From NCBI GenBank assembly GCA_018398815.1, contig CM031604.1:55404135-55468134 (forward strand): DNA of 64,000 nucleotides. Direction: 5' to 3'. The notes below the pieces were generated by a model, which saw only the letters and a list, made by a program, of their open reading frames with translations, was not told the DNA's origin and did no database searches. Position numbers and translations under genes: made by a program. The stretch comes from Conus ventricosus (taxonomy: Eukaryota > Mollusca > Gastropoda > Neogastropoda > Conidae). Shown piece after piece: positions 46,191 through 58,629 of this stretch (within the stretch, counting starts at the first letter, position 1; every line of letters starts with the position of its first letter).

Positions 46191-47019
46191 CATGAAATCT
46201 GAGTTTTGGTTTGTGATGTCCCTCTGTCTTCATATGAAGCCATCCGTCTTCTCACATGTTTACTCTGGAATATGAGACAGAAGCAATACCTCGAAGATTC
46301 AACTCCGAACCACGGATGGGATCCGACTAACCCAACAAGAAAATGCACAAACCCCACAGGGCCTACTCCAAACCGTAATTTAATACACAGAGTGTGAATT
46401 TACGGATGGTTAAGTCAGACATTTAAAGCCGGCATCTACATGTGCATATGAGCAGATTCCTGATATGCCTCATTTTTCTATTTGACTGCAATAGTACAAC
46501 TCATTTTCATCTTCTTCATGATAAGATCAAATCTATTATCTCCCGCTGATGAAGTGTAGAGTGTTCAGTTCCAGTTATGAGGCTGGACGGAACCTGGCAC
46601 CGTGAGCTGTTTACCTTATTAAACCTTATCCATTCGGAAAATATTTCTAATTTAACTGTATTTCATTTCTTTCATTTTCAAAATCTTCTACTCCATAGCC
46701 GTTTCAATCGTATTCTTAATATATATTACTGCGGCTCAGCGTCTAACTTGCATGCAGAACAAAGCTTTTCCCTCTCTTATCCCTCCCTCCCCCCTCCCCA
46801 TCACTGCGTCTCCCTCCACTTTCCCCTCTATTTAAAGCTGACTCTCATAATCGTACGTTGGTCTGTTCCGTGCTCCTGCTATCGCTGTTCTCTCGTGTCA
46901 TTCGTGTACATGAGTCTTTACAGAATTGATGTGTATGTTTTTACTACGTTAGCCCATAATGTGTGTGACGGGGAGGGGGGGGGGGGGAGTGCGAGAGGGT
47001 GGGTGGAGGTGCGAGTGTC

Positions 47020-47290
<271 letters not shown>

Positions 47291-47719
47291 CAGGGAGGTG
47301 GTTGAGGGAGGTGCGTGTATTGAAGTTGCGTGTACACACGCTTTGACAGTTTTTATTCATGAATTTTAAATGTTTCCATATGTTTGTGTTTTGACCTTGG
47401 AAACGGAAGGTGAAAGACAGGATAACATTCTGTAGAGTGGAAAATAGCGAGAGAGTGAGAAAGCGATTAAGCGAGCGAGCGAGCGAGCGAGAGAGAGAGA
47501 GAGAGAGAAACAGAGACAGAGAGAGAGGATTGGGGGCTGGGGAGGGGAGGGGAGGATACATCAGTGTGATTGAGGAAAGGAAAGAAGTGAGTGAATGGTC
47601 TCTCCTATTTACTGACTCCGAAAGGTGAAAGAAATGTTAATGTTAAGAAACGTGAAATGTTAATTTAATATATTCTCACATCCCTCTCTTCCCTCCATCT
47701 CTCTCTGTATGTGTACGTG

Positions 47720-47727
<8 letters not shown>

Positions 47728-47758
<31 letters not shown>

Positions 47759-47820
47759 GCGCGCGCGCGCGCGCGCGCGCGCGCGTGTGTGCGTGCGTGC
47801 GTGCGTGCGTGCACGCGTGC
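47728..47820. repeat. (GT)n, (GC)n and (GTGC)n tract
   Basis: (GT)n to 47752, (CG)n at 47759-47784, then a GTGC/GCGT tetranucleotide run. Purine-pyrimidine alternation throughout. Confidence 0.9.
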
Positions 47821-48034
47821 ATGCCTGCGTGTGTGTGTGTGCGTGCGCACGCATATGTGTGTGTGTGTGCGCACGCGCCAGTGTGAGTGTGCATGTGTGC
47901 GATATTTCTGTTTCACAATAGGCCTAATTGTTGACACTCTATGTTCACTTTTTTTTCTCTTAAATATCAGAACCACCAAAGCCGTTAATCTGACAATGAA
48001 CTGATTTAGGTCAGTCTGTCAGTGTGTTTTAACA

Positions 48035-48073
<39 letters not shown>

Positions 48074-48422
48074 TTTGCATAGGGCCGAGGTCCAACATCA
48101 TTTCTGCAGTAAGGCAGTCAGCACGGTCTGTTCTACCAGTGGTAGGGCCTACATCATACCTAAATAAGCCCTACAACATTAAGTTCGGGTATAGCTGACA
48201 GTCATACTTGGCAAATGGAGGCGCAAGCCCTTCTCCGATCTTATCACAGTGTGGACAAAACAAAATCAAAACAAACAAACCATTCAGTGGGAGGGAGACG
48301 GGGGAGGGGGGTATAAATTAAGTACAAAAAAAAGTGTGTGGGGTGGGGAATATTGGTTATGTGTAACATTAAGAAAAAGGCAAACAAAAAAACGAAAAAA
48401 AAAAGGAAAAAATCATACGGAC

Positions 48423-48428
48423 AAAAAA
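48423..48428 (-). terminator. RNA polymerase III T-run terminator
   Basis: Six T on the minus strand, five bases after the discriminator base of the tRNA-Trp gene. Confidence 0.8.
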
Positions 48429-48433
48429 TTTCG

Positions 48434-48505
48434 TGACCCCGACGTGATTCGAACACGCAACCTTCTGATCTGGAGTCAGACGCGCTACCGTTGCGCCACG
48501 GAGTC
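48434..48505 (-). tRNA. tRNA-Trp(CCA)
   Basis: The 72-nt cloverleaf is complete. The acceptor stem is GACTCCG paired with CGGGGTC plus discriminator A, with one G-U pair. The D arm is GCGC...GCGC. The anticodon stem TCTGA/TCAGA has loop CTCCAGA (anticodon CCA). The T arm is GCGTG...CACGT with loop TTCGAAT. It closely matches known animal tRNA-Trp. There is no intron. A pol III terminator follows. It sits antisense in the large intron of the Piccolo-like gene and carries no SINE body, so it looks like a genuine gene. Confidence 0.95.
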
Positions 48506-48843
48506 CCTCTATCCCCCATCCAAATTTTAATTATTTATATACTGTTCAACAGGAATCGGCGGAGAGAGGAAGTTTTAAACAAACTGATGATGATGATGAT
48601 GATGGGATTGCCAACGTAAACCGGACAGAGAACTGGGGAGTTTGGGTTACAGACCCATACCAGGAGAAAACCTGGGGTCCACATTCACTTCACTGCGCTA
48701 ATGCCATATTCACATGGCGACAGCAGTGTAATGTACAGATACAGATACTTCGGCAGGTAGAAATAATTTATCAATGGAAGGAAGCTGAAGAGCTCTTTAC
48801 GTCAATGAACCGTCTACGTGTGGATAACTTCCTTTTCTTTCAG

Positions 48844-48962
48844 AGGCTACAGGTACGGCGCAGGCGCAGAAAAACGGGACGGTCCCTCCCATTTGTCTGG
48901 TACGGCGCCGTACGTCTAGCCTTGGAAGTTTACGGCATTCATATCAAGTGGACGTCACTCTT
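48844..48962 (+). CDS. pclo: Piccolo-like gene, exon n (Arg/Ser tail)
   Basis: Acceptor CTTTCAG (ends 48843), donor GTAAGA at 48963. With the base carried from exon m it reads E, then ATGTAQAQKNGTVPPICLV and RRRTSSLGSLRHSYQVDVTL, ending in phase 0. Of three frames only this one is both open and phase-compatible with exon m. RRRTSSLGS is a plausible kinase site (inference). The exon is far from exon m, so linkage needs transcript support. Confidence 0.6.
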
Positions 48963-49601
48963 GTAAGACAATTTCTACTAGGCCTAAGGCTGGAACGAAG
49001 CGAGCCTTGTCAGGTCGGCTCAAAAACGTGTTAGCGTTGAACGAAACAATCGAGTTGATGAAATGCTTGAGCTATGATATATTTCCTTCGTAAACTGAGT
49101 TACGAGCATACGTAGATCGATTTGAAATGAGATATTTTGCCGGAGTAGTGCGACTCTTCCGCGGTGTGGACACGATGAAAACGTATCGATCGATCACGCT
49201 GAACAAAATTCTATCTTCGGCGCATCTGCCGAAAGCTAACGCCAGCCCCAATCCAATCTTAACCCTAACCTAATTCAATCCCTGACCGTTTACCCTTCAT
49301 AACCCCCCCCCCCCCCCCCCCTTTCCCCTTACACACACACAAAAGGGATATAAAAACCTTTGTTTTAGTGAAACTCGTAGGAGTGGCCTCCCCTCATCAA
49401 AGAATTTGCGTTCCGTACTTCTACGTTTTCCTGTTGCTTACATATAATGGGCGCGCACAAAAAAAAAAAAAAAAAAAGAGAGAAAAAAGAGAAAAAAAGT
49501 GCTAATTTATTATGACTATTTCTTATGACCTGGTAATAAAGACGTAATAAATCCGTATCTTTTCTTAATGATACACCTTGGTTGGCATATACATATAGAC
49601 A

Positions 49602-49630
49602 GAAGAGAGAGAGAGAGAGAGAGAGAAAGA

Positions 49631-49661
<31 letters not shown>
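49602..49661. repeat. (GA)n and (GT)n microsatellite
   Basis: (AG)n at 49605-49631 and (GT)n at 49635-49661, shortly upstream of exon o. Confidence 0.9.
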
Positions 49662-49665
<4 letters not shown>

Positions 49666-49721
49666 AAAAATACATAGTTAAACTCAGTTTGTGTGTGAAT
49701 ATATACTAATATGTTATCAAG

Positions 49722-50222
49722 CAAGTGAAGCCTCTGGTGACAGAAATGACAATGGAATCTCCTATGCTGACACTTTCCAGTATCCACACCAACCCCCTTC
49801 CACAGTACCTCAGCCTGCAACGAGTTCGATATTCTTCAATGGAACACACGACATCGACATGGCACCGTGCGACACAGACTGAGTTAGTGACAGTAAATCC
49901 CAACTTGGACCTGCTATCTAATAGTTATAACACAGATGTTGAAAAGCTGCGTGTTAATGAAGATGTGGATAACTGTGGTGCATTTTGTGAAAACGATCCA
50001 TCCGTAACAAATTCGACGCAACAAGAAATTAAAACATTCGTTCAAGCAGCAAATCCGTGTGATACAGACAGTAGTGGTGATTGTGCAGATACCACTAATG
50101 TTACGGCACAGACACCCGATGCAGACATCACTGTCGCAGACATAGGCCTAATGACGAGCTTGGAGGAAATGACAAACAAAATGAATCATTGCCTCCGAGT
50201 TGAAGGAAGAATTGAGGTGTAG
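49722..50222 (+). CDS. pclo: Piccolo-like gene, probable terminal exon o
   Basis: A TACTAAT branch-point-like sequence precedes an ATCAAG acceptor (ends 49721). From exon n in phase 0 it reads QVKPLVTEMTMESPMLTLSS and stays open for 166 codons to TAG at 50220-50222. The body is rich in Asp, Asn and Thr with Cys (for example DVDNCGAFCENDPSV). No C2B or other domain is visible. An AATAAA lies about 255 bp after the stop. A second, shorter frame is open to about 49882 and would apply if another donor were used. It could also belong to a separate gene; phase continuity favours the present model. Confidence 0.5.
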   Translation, partial: QVKPLVTEMTMESPMLTLSSIHTNPLPQYLSLQRVRYSSMEHTTSTWHRATQTELVTVNPNLDLLSNSYNTDVEKLRVNEDVDNCGAFCENDPSVTNSTQQEIKTFVQAANPCDTDSSGDCADTTNVTAQTPDADITVADIGLMTSLEEMTNKMNHCLRVEGRIEV

Positions 50223-50476
50223 CACAACATGCTGCAAAGAGGTTCAAAAGCGAAATCTTCCTTCGTCACTATTGCACTGCTGACAAACATTCAAAAAATC
50301 CGATTGACAGTTATCTAATTGTATGCGTTGGTCTATTCAATCCTGTGATCTGGAATCCAAATCGCGATGTACTTTCTTGTAATGTATTGGTGACATTCAT
50401 TTCTAGTCTCAGTGTATGTAAATCCCCATCCCCTTCATTTCCCACCCTTGTGAATGGGCTTTGTAAAGCTTACCAC

Positions 50477-50482
50477 AATAAA
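50477..50482 (+). promoter_or_regulatory. pclo: Polyadenylation signal AATAAA
   Basis: The canonical hexamer lies 255 bp downstream of the stop codon of exon o, followed by a (CATT)n stretch. It fits a short 3' UTR. Confidence 0.55.
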
Positions 50483-50499
50483 CCATCATTCATTCATTC

Positions 50500-52100
50500 A
50501 TCCATCCACTTCCTACGTCTGTCTGACCGACTTTTTTTCCTGCCCACATGACGATAAGATATGGCTCCAGCAGCAACATGACATCGTCGACGCCCCTACC
50601 CCCTACTACTCCCTTCCCTCCTCCCGCCCCACTTTACCACTCTGTCGTGTCACAGATAACATCACCGCCACTTGTTATCTGATAGTGACGCAATGCTCAT
50701 GGCCAGCCCCAATATTACTCTGCCATCCATGTCACTGCAAAGGACGCCGGCATTCACAAGACTCCTCACCTTGAAGTGCTACACTCCTGACGGACCATGT
50801 AACTTTGCACGTCAGTATTAAAACGCTGAGAGACTGTAATGTTTGATTTTGACCGTTTTATATCACACTGCACGAGCTGAGAGGTCTCCGTCTCCTTTCA
50901 CACAGATGACTAAAGCCCACTTTCCATGATAAATTTCACTGGCCGTCATGTTCCTCTGACAGCCCGTCGATCAGACTGACATAAAAAACATGGTCAGATT
51001 AATGCTCTGAAAGGAGAGATCACGCCTCCAAATTTCACAGTCCCGCCACAGAACCATACTCTCCAGTGTGTAAAACTCAGATGCATGCCCATGTGGAAAT
51101 ACCAAATTTCCTGTTGCCGCGTTTCCGGCCCTTTTTTTTCTACCAAGCAAGTACGGATACGGATCCAGCATCTTAATTACCTTCCCGCGCTACCTCTATG
51201 ATAGCCCTGCGTGCATCAACCAACGGAGTCCAATGATTTCGATGTCGGCAAAATTCACCTGATGTGCATGGTACCCACGTCATCATCATCATCATCATCA
51301 TTATCTAAAGCAAGTCTTGAGCAAACCAGCAAGTTTGTAGTTCACGATCTTTTCTGGCAAAATTAGCTGAGTTGTAGGTACACCAAGATTATTCTCTATA
51401 CTTCACGCACACTTTACCGAGAACAAATTCGATGACTGCAGACAACGCTTTAGCAGCAGGCAAGCTGTTCTGCATCCAAACTGACAGTAGTATCATTACC
51501 ACCATTACGTGGTAAGAGACACCGAGACTTTTCATGCCATCAACAGTAGTTTAAGTTATTTCCCACATTTCACACCGAGTGGTTCTCTTGCCTGCGTAAC
51601 CTTTTCTCTTTCTCTCCACCCCCCCCCCTCCCCCCCCCCCCCCCTCTCCCCGCCCCCCCCCCCCCCCCCCCCCCCCTCTCCCCCGACAATTTTTCTAGCC
51701 CTGCCAACTGGTGCAGAAACGGGTACCCGATATTCTTACGGATCTATGTAATCAGCTCTGACCGGCTGTCTTAAAGAAACTATACAGCATTCACAAAATA
51801 TAAACGAAAATTATAATCACCCACAAACGCATGTATACTTGGCCACCAAGAGAAAGTAAGCTCCGCAACTAGTAAACAAAACGAGAGCAACGCATGCAAC
51901 AATGTATGCGAAAGCACTGGAAGAGCGTTACAATATCCAACGATTTGTGGCGTGTATGTGGGTGTCTGTGTGTATGTGCGCGTGCACTAGCACGTGAGAA
52001 TGAGTGAATGTGAACAGGTGTCGCAGAAAGGCAGCAAGGAAAATCCGCATTTGATCAGTTTCAAGTCTGAAGTAATGAACACAGGTAATGTGAAAAATTG
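50500..52100. other. Intergenic sequence, nothing recognised
   Basis: Unique-looking sequence with a (CAT)n at about 51281-51300 and C-rich runs at 51616-51676. No gene, tRNA or transposon signature is seen. Confidence 0.6.
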
Positions 52101-52119
52101 CTTACGAGTAAAACACGCC

Positions 52120-52283
52120 GCACGCAAAAAGTTGGGGTAGGGAGAGCGAGGGAGGGGAAGGGAGAGGGAGAGAGACACAGAGAGAGAGACAGACACAGGC
52201 ACAGAGAGGAGGGGGGGAGGGAGGGAGACAGAGAGGGGGGTCAGACAGGGACAGGGACAGACACGTGGAGGGAGGGAGGGGGG

Positions 52284-52357
<74 letters not shown>

Positions 52358-52372
52358 GAGAGAGACACAGAC

Positions 52373-52444
<72 letters not shown>

Positions 52445-52652
52445 GGACAGAAAGAGACGGACAGAAAGAGACAGAGATAAAGTGACAAAGACAGACATAC
52501 CGACAGACTCAGACAGAGAGAGAGGAGGAGGGGGGAAAATGGACAGAGAGGAGAGAAAAAGGAGAGTGAGAAAGAGAGAGACAGAAAAAGTGTGTGTGTG
52601 GGGGGGGGGGGGGGGGCGAATGGAAAGAGACGGACAGGGAGACAGATGGGAG

Positions 52653-52690
<38 letters not shown>
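52120..52690. repeat. (GA)n-rich purine satellite with (CA)n end
   Basis: About 570 bp of purine-rich sequence with long pure (GA)n at 52288-52336 and 52378-52442, a G-run near 52601-52616 and (CA)n at 52657-52692. Open frames on either strand are low-complexity artefacts. Confidence 0.95.
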
Positions 52691-52693
<3 letters not shown>

Positions 52694-52719
52694 CACACAC
52701 AGAGACTGAGAGAGGGGGT

Positions 52720-52935
52720 TGGCATCCGATTAAAGATACTGCTCACAAGTAATACTTGCAACAACTGAAATAAATGCAAATGTTTTCTTTCTCCTCCCTA
52801 ACCCCTTCCCCCTCTTCCCGCCTCTGCATCCTCCGCTTACCAAACCAACGATACAACCACCATCCAAAACACACACACACACACTTGGTCCTCGGATCTC
52901 TCCCCCTCTTCCCCCACTCCTCTCCCTCCCTCTCC
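52720..52935. repeat. Duplicated segment, copy 1
   Basis: Matches 53890-54110 in the same orientation at about 75% identity, including CTCCTCGGAT-type and CCCCTCTTC blocks, with a purine-rich tract preceding both copies. Confidence 0.7.
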
Positions 52936-53400
52936 CTACTCACAGTTTCAGTTTCATCAAGGAGGCGTACGTCACTGCGGGCGGACTAGTCCATATACGC
53001 TACACCACATCCGCTAAGTTTTGAGACCACACTACGCATGATTTTAAGCTGACAGACCCCACCCACTCCCAACACCGAAAAAAAAATGCCGGGGTAACTA
53101 CATCAGACCCGTTTACCCCAAATTCGTGTACCGGTAATCTCTCCGACAAAAACCTGTAATAACAAAAACCCTGTAATTTTCATAATCGCAAAAGAGTCGG
53201 CCGTTGGCGCGTAAGACGGCTTTGTCGCCATCTTTAACAAAGTGAAAGAGGTAAGGCATCTTAGGAAATGTCTTCTTACTGCTTTTGACTCAAACGGTAG
53301 CAGACAAAACTTCGCGTTTAACCACATTTTTTTCCGTTTTTTTTTTCTCCGTAATTCCCGTAATTTCGATTTCTTCCCATAAAATTAGGCAAAATCGTAA

Positions 53401-54222
53401 GGGTAAACAGGTCTGCAACATACTCAGAATTATTATCCCGGTTAGAAAACAGGCTTGTCCCGTTTAGAAGCTGGGCTGTTCTCGGCGCCAATGCTTGGCC
53501 AATGATGAGTTGCAAGGGTCATCCATCTAGGACCGACACTTGCCTGATAAGACGTCAGACTATTTTCAGTTAGTCTTGACAAGGAGGGGAAAGGGGTGGG
53601 AGTTCGGGGAGAAACTAGACGCTGACGTGATGGTTTTCTAGACAGACAAATAGAAAGACGAAGAAAAAGAGAGGGAGAGAGCGAAGGAGGGAAATAGCAT
53701 CGGGAAAAGGGACAGAGAGGAGGGGAAGAGGAGAGGGAGAGAGAGGCACACACAGAAAAAGAGGGAAGAGGACGAATGGACAAAAACACTGGCAGAGACG
53801 GGAGATTATATAAAAAAAAGAGAGTGAGAGCGAGAGAGAAACAGACAGAGAGACAGACAGACAGACAGACACAGAGAGAGGGTCGATATCTGATTCAAAA
53901 TACTGCGCACAAGCAAGCAATGCTTGCAACAAAACAAAAACAAAAATGCAAGTGCTTTCTTTATCCTCCCACCGCCCTCCCTCCTCTTCCCGTCTCTGCA
54001 CCCCCAGCCACCAAACCAACAATACAATAACATTTTAAACAAACAAAAAACCCACTTACTCCTCGGATTTCTCCCCCTCTTCTCCCACTCCTCCCTCTCT
54101 CCCTGACCCCCACCTACTCCCACCATTAAAAAGATGGTGGGCAACTACAACAGTCCAGCTTCTAAACGGTCAAGTTCGTTTTCTAACCGGGATTATGATT
54201 CCGAGTATGCTGCAGTTACCCC
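53401..54222. mobile_element. Foldback element with about 75-bp inverted ends
   Basis: 53401-53480 and 54149-54222 are inverted copies, about 80-85% identical, sharing CCCGGTTAGAAAAC and GTTTAGAAGCTGG in opposite orientations. The interior is a purine-rich tract plus the second copy of the duplicated segment (53890-54110). No coding capacity. Non-autonomous transposon or foldback unit. Confidence 0.65.
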
Positions 54223-54228
54223 AGCAAC

Positions 54229-54860
54229 ATAATTATTAGAACCCCTTCTCCATTCCAAAAGCATTGGGAGGACTGGGATCTTGTCTCAAACAAACAAACG
54301 AGAACAATGAGCACACCTAAATCTAGTCATGGCTGCACCACAGACCAATCCAACATTGAAATGGCATGCCACAACACAAGAACGACACGACTTTGACCAG
54401 CATGCAAAACTTACCTTTCAAGACCCATTCAAGCTGACAGGAGCAGAAGCAAGAGCAGATCACCTTTTTCGAGTCGGCGAGAAAAGGCAGGGATGCATTT
54501 AACTCGTAGCGAGTCTCCGATGCTGAAACAAAGAATGTCAATACTGAGTCAGAGATCCGAAGAATATGCCGAGCCGAACACAAACAGAATGTTTGCTCAA
54601 TGCATCTTTCATGAAATAATGCAGAAATCAAATACAATGTTTTGCAAAGTTTGTCACGGACTTACGCAATGTAGTTAAAAACTGCTGTCACCAGCGAAGT
54701 TTAGTTTAAAACTGCGGTCACCATGCAGGTTTAAACGTGAAATAGCTCCAGATCGCATAATTATATGATGCATCAAATGAACTAAGAGAAAAAAAATCTT
54801 TCCAAAGATGGAGACAAAATTCATAATGGAAACTGCAGACATTGGTGTTTACCATGAAAC
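54229..54860. repeat. Long repeat R, copy 1
   Basis: Shares blocks with copies 2 and 3, such as CCTAAATCTAGTCATGGCTG, GACCAGCATGC, CTTACCTTTCAAG and TTTCATGAAATAATGCA. It begins a few bases after the foldback element. The class is unknown; no coding capacity. Confidence 0.8.
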
Positions 54861-54976
54861 AAGAGAACGACTGAAATCTGTGTCACAGTGTCACTCCACT
54901 CATAATGTCATAGTGTCATAATGAAAGAACCGCTAAAGAACACAACGCAAACCCGAGGCCAGCATTACCCCATGCT

Positions 54977-54978
<2 letters not shown>

Positions 54979-55017
<39 letters not shown>
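54979..55017. repeat. (CA)n microsatellite
   Basis: About 19 CA units. Confidence 0.95.
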
Positions 55018-55020
<3 letters not shown>

Positions 55021-55272
55021 AAAACTCAAAGTAGTAATTGGGAAAACAGAAGTTGACTGTCCTAGACACGTGGTTTCAGCTGAAGGATTGAAACCAAGCC
55101 CCTTGAAAGTGAAAGCTGTCCAAAATATGCCTCCACCAACCAGCAAAAAGGAGCTACAAACCATGCTTGTCAGAATAAACTATCAAACTATATTTGCATC
55201 GCAGATGTCAGCGATCACCATATCACTAGGTGATTGATTGGAGGGCGATGTTGGGATCATCAGAACAAAATT

Positions 55273-55273
<1 letters not shown>

Positions 55274-55322
<49 letters not shown>

Positions 55323-55385
55323 CTCTCCTTTCTCTCTCTCTCCTTTCTCTCTCTCTCCTCTTCCTCTCCCTCCTCTCCCTCTCTG
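55274..55385. repeat. (CT)n and CT-rich microsatellite
   Basis: Pure (TC)n at 55275-55318, then interrupted CTCTCC units to 55385. Confidence 0.95.
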
Positions 55386-55630
55386 TTCTCCTCTGTATAC
55401 GTGTCCAAGCGCATGAATGTTTGTAAGTTTCATTTGTGTGCAAGCTCATTACTTTTGACCAAATCAATTCTTTAATCAGTCTATTCATTTTCGTATATTT
55501 GATTATTTTCAGCGAGGTGGAAACTATACAATGAGTTTTGATAGTCAAAAACTTCTGTTTTGAGTGAAGTGGACACAATCAATATTTCGAAAAAAAAAAA
55601 AACGTCTCGTTACTACTCGTAACTGAAAAT

Positions 55631-56622
55631 CAATTGTAGTACACCATTCAAAATTCAAGACGCTATCTCTTGTACCGCTTTTAAAAAAACGGCATCTGAA
55701 CGTCAGTATAATTATCAGATTCTGTCTTGATTCTGAAAACATTGGGAGAACTGGGATATTAACCCAAACAAACAAACAATTGTAGTACACCATTCAAAAT
55801 TCAAGACGCTATCTCTTGCATCGCGTTTAAAAACGGCATATGAACATCAACATAATTATCAGATTCTGCCTTGATTCTGAAAACACTGGGAGAACTGGGA
55901 TATTAACCCAAACAAACAAACAATTGTAGTACACCATTCAAAATTCAAGACGCTATCTCTTGCATCGCGTTTAAAAACGGCATCTGAACATCAACATAAT
56001 TATCAGATTCTATCTTGATTCTGAAAACACTGGGAGAACTGGGATATTAACCCAAACAAACAATTGTAGTACACCATTCAAAATTCAAGACGCTATCTCT
56101 TGCATCGCGTTTAAAAACGGCATCTGAACATCAACATAATTATCAGATTCTATCTTGATTCTGAAAACACTGGGAGAACTGGGATATTAACCCAAACAAA
56201 CAATTGTAGTACACCATTCAAAATTCAAGACGCTATCTCTTGCATCGCGTTTAAAAACGGCATCTGAACATCAACATAATTATCAGATTCTATCTCGATT
56301 CTGAAAACATTGGGAGAACTGGGATATTAACCCAAACAAACAATTGTAGTACACCATTCAAAATTCAAGACGCTATCTCTTGCATCGCGTTTAAAAACGG
56401 CATATGAACATTAACATAATTATCAGATTCTGCCTTGATTCTGAAAACACTGGGAGAACTGGGATATTAACCCAAACAAACAATTGTAGTACACTATTCA
56501 AAATTCAAGACGCTATCTCTTGCACCGCGGCTAAAAACGGCATATGAACATTAACATAATTATCAGATTCTATCTTGATTCTGAAAACATTGGGAGAACT
56601 AGGATATTAACCCAAACAAACA
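55631..56622. repeat. 140-bp tandem array, seven copies
   Basis: Units begin CAATTGTAGTACACCATTC at 55631, 55777, 55921, 56061, 56201, 56341 and 56481. The last five starts are exactly 140 bp apart; the first two units are 146 and 144 bp because of extra CAAA units. Differences between copies are few, indicating recent expansion or homogenisation. The array lies at the left edge of long repeat R copy 2. Confidence 0.95.
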
Positions 56623-57540
56623 AACGAACGAGAACAGCCCGCACACCTAAATCCAGTCATGGCTGCATCACAGACCAATCCAACAATGAAATGGCATGCC
56701 AAACACTTTACAACAAGAACGACACGATTTCGACCAGCATGCCAAACTTACCTTTCAAGGCCCATTGAAGCAGGCAGGAGCAGAAGCGAAAACAGCTCGC
56801 CACCTTACTTGGATCGGCGAGAAAAGGCTGGGATACGTTTAACTCGTAGGGAATCTACGACGCTGAAACAAAGAATGTCCAAATGTTGAATTGTAGATCC
56901 GAAGAACATGCTACGCCAAAAATAAATTGAATGTTTGCTCGATACATCTTTCATGAAATAATGCAAAAATTACTTTTTTTTTGTCTTTCTTTTTTTTTTT
57001 CGCGGATTTTTTTCACAGACTAACGCAACTTTGTTCAAAATTGCGGCCACCATGCAGGCCTTAAATATGAAATAGTTCCAGATCGCATTGATTTTCATAG
57101 ATGTTGCAACACATGAAATAAGGGGAAATTTTCTTTTTTCAAAGATTGAGACAAATTCACAGTGGAAGCTGCAAAGAAGTGGTATCGCCCATAAAACAAA
57201 AGAACGACTGAATTCTGGACCTAAACAAAGCCGCAGGAAGACCACATTGTCCATGACCAACACTGGAAAAATGCCGTTGTAAAGATAACATTTATTTTAA
57301 GAAAAAAAGTAAATGTAAAGAAAGAAAAAAACTGGAGGCCTGAAGACAAAAAAAACAAAAGAATTTTCTTTTTTCTGATACGCTATACAATGTTGTCATT
57401 AGTGCGTTAAAGAAATGTTCCTGCTACCATACGAAGTCTGAGGCTGAACTGTAGATCAGTTCTTTCTCTTACAACACAACGAAACTCAATTTGAAACTAC
57501 ACAAGGACGGATCTTGCCTCTGTGACAAAAACATCAGGCT
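56590..57540. repeat. Long repeat R, copy 2
   Basis: Matches copy 3 (57780-58530) at roughly 90% by eye. It extends right to a segment (57325-57540, CTGATACGCTATACAATG and following) that reappears at 59580-59760. Confidence 0.85.
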
Positions 57541-57682
57541 GGAACAGTGAACGCTCTGGTAAATAAAATAAAATAAACGCTTAAAAAAAACTGAAGTCCC
57601 GATTGATCGATGTTGTGCTACTAATGGATACATGGTCTACCATCTGCCGCGTGCGCGTTTCGACTACTCGTAACTAAAAAAT

Positions 57683-58530
57683 CAATTGTAGTATATCATA
57701 CAAAATTGAAGGAGCTGTCTCACGCACCGCGGCTAAAAACGGCATATGAACATTAACATAATTATCAGATTCTGCCTTGATTCTGAAAACACTGGGAGAA
57801 CTGGGACATTAACCCAAACAAACAAACAAACAAACGAACGAGAACAACCCGCACACCTAAATCTAGTCATGGCTGCATCACAGACCAATCCAACAATGAA
57901 ATGGCATGCCAAACACTTACAGCAAGAATGCCACAACATCGACCAGCATGCAAAACTTACCTTTCAAGGCCCATTGAAGAAGGCAGGAGCAGCAGCGAAG
58001 CTCACCACCACAATTGGATCGGCGAGAAAAGGCTGGGGTTACGTTTAACTCGAAGGAAATCTCCGACGCTGAAACAATGAATGTTGAAATACTGAATCGT
58101 AGATCCTAAGAACATGCTGAGCCGAAAATAGAATGTTTGCCCGATTCTTCTGTCATGAAATAATGCAGAAATCACATGACTTTTTTCTCTCTCTTTTTTT
58201 TCTTTCTCCCCCCCCCCCCCCCCCCCCCCCCCCCAAAGTTTATCACAGATTCACGCAACTTAGTTCAAAATTGCGGCCACCATGCAGGCCTTAAACATGA
58301 AATAGTTCCAGATCGCATTTTCATATATGTTGCAACACATGAAATAAGGGGAAAATTTCTTTTTTCAAAGATGGAGACAAATTCACAGCGGAAGCTGCAA
58401 AGAAATTGGTATCGCCCATAAAACAACAAAAGAACGACTGAAATCTCGATCTGAACAAAGCTGCAGGAAGACCACATTGCCAATGACCAACACTGGAAAG
58501 ATGCCGTTGTAAAGCTAACATTTTTAATGA
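57683..58530. repeat. Long repeat R, copy 3
   Basis: Starts with one divergent 140-bp unit (57683-57825) and continues colinear with copy 2. Contains poly-C at 58208-58234. The right end of the unit is displaced to 59520-59760 by intervening sequence including the LINE at 58630. Confidence 0.85.
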
Positions 58531-58629
58531 AAAAATAAAAATTAAAAAAAAAGTAAAAGTAAGGGAGAGAGATGGAGGTGGGGGTTAGGGGGAGAGAGAC
58601 AGAGACAGACAGACTGAAACATTAATGAA

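Noticed and set aside
49255..49275. Telomere-like CTTAACCCTAACC
   Set aside because: Only about two units, embedded in unique sequence; chance or a trivial relic.
49691..49882. Second open frame through the start of exon o
   Set aside because: It ends after about 53 codons and does not follow in phase from exon n.
52102..52709. Long open frames on both strands
   Set aside because: They are translations of (GA)n and (CA)n repeats; no stop codons occur in pure GA or CA repeats.
55631..56622. Regular repeats resembling a CRISPR array
   Set aside because: Whole 140-bp units are repeated with no unique spacers, in a eukaryotic repeat field; it is a satellite-type array.
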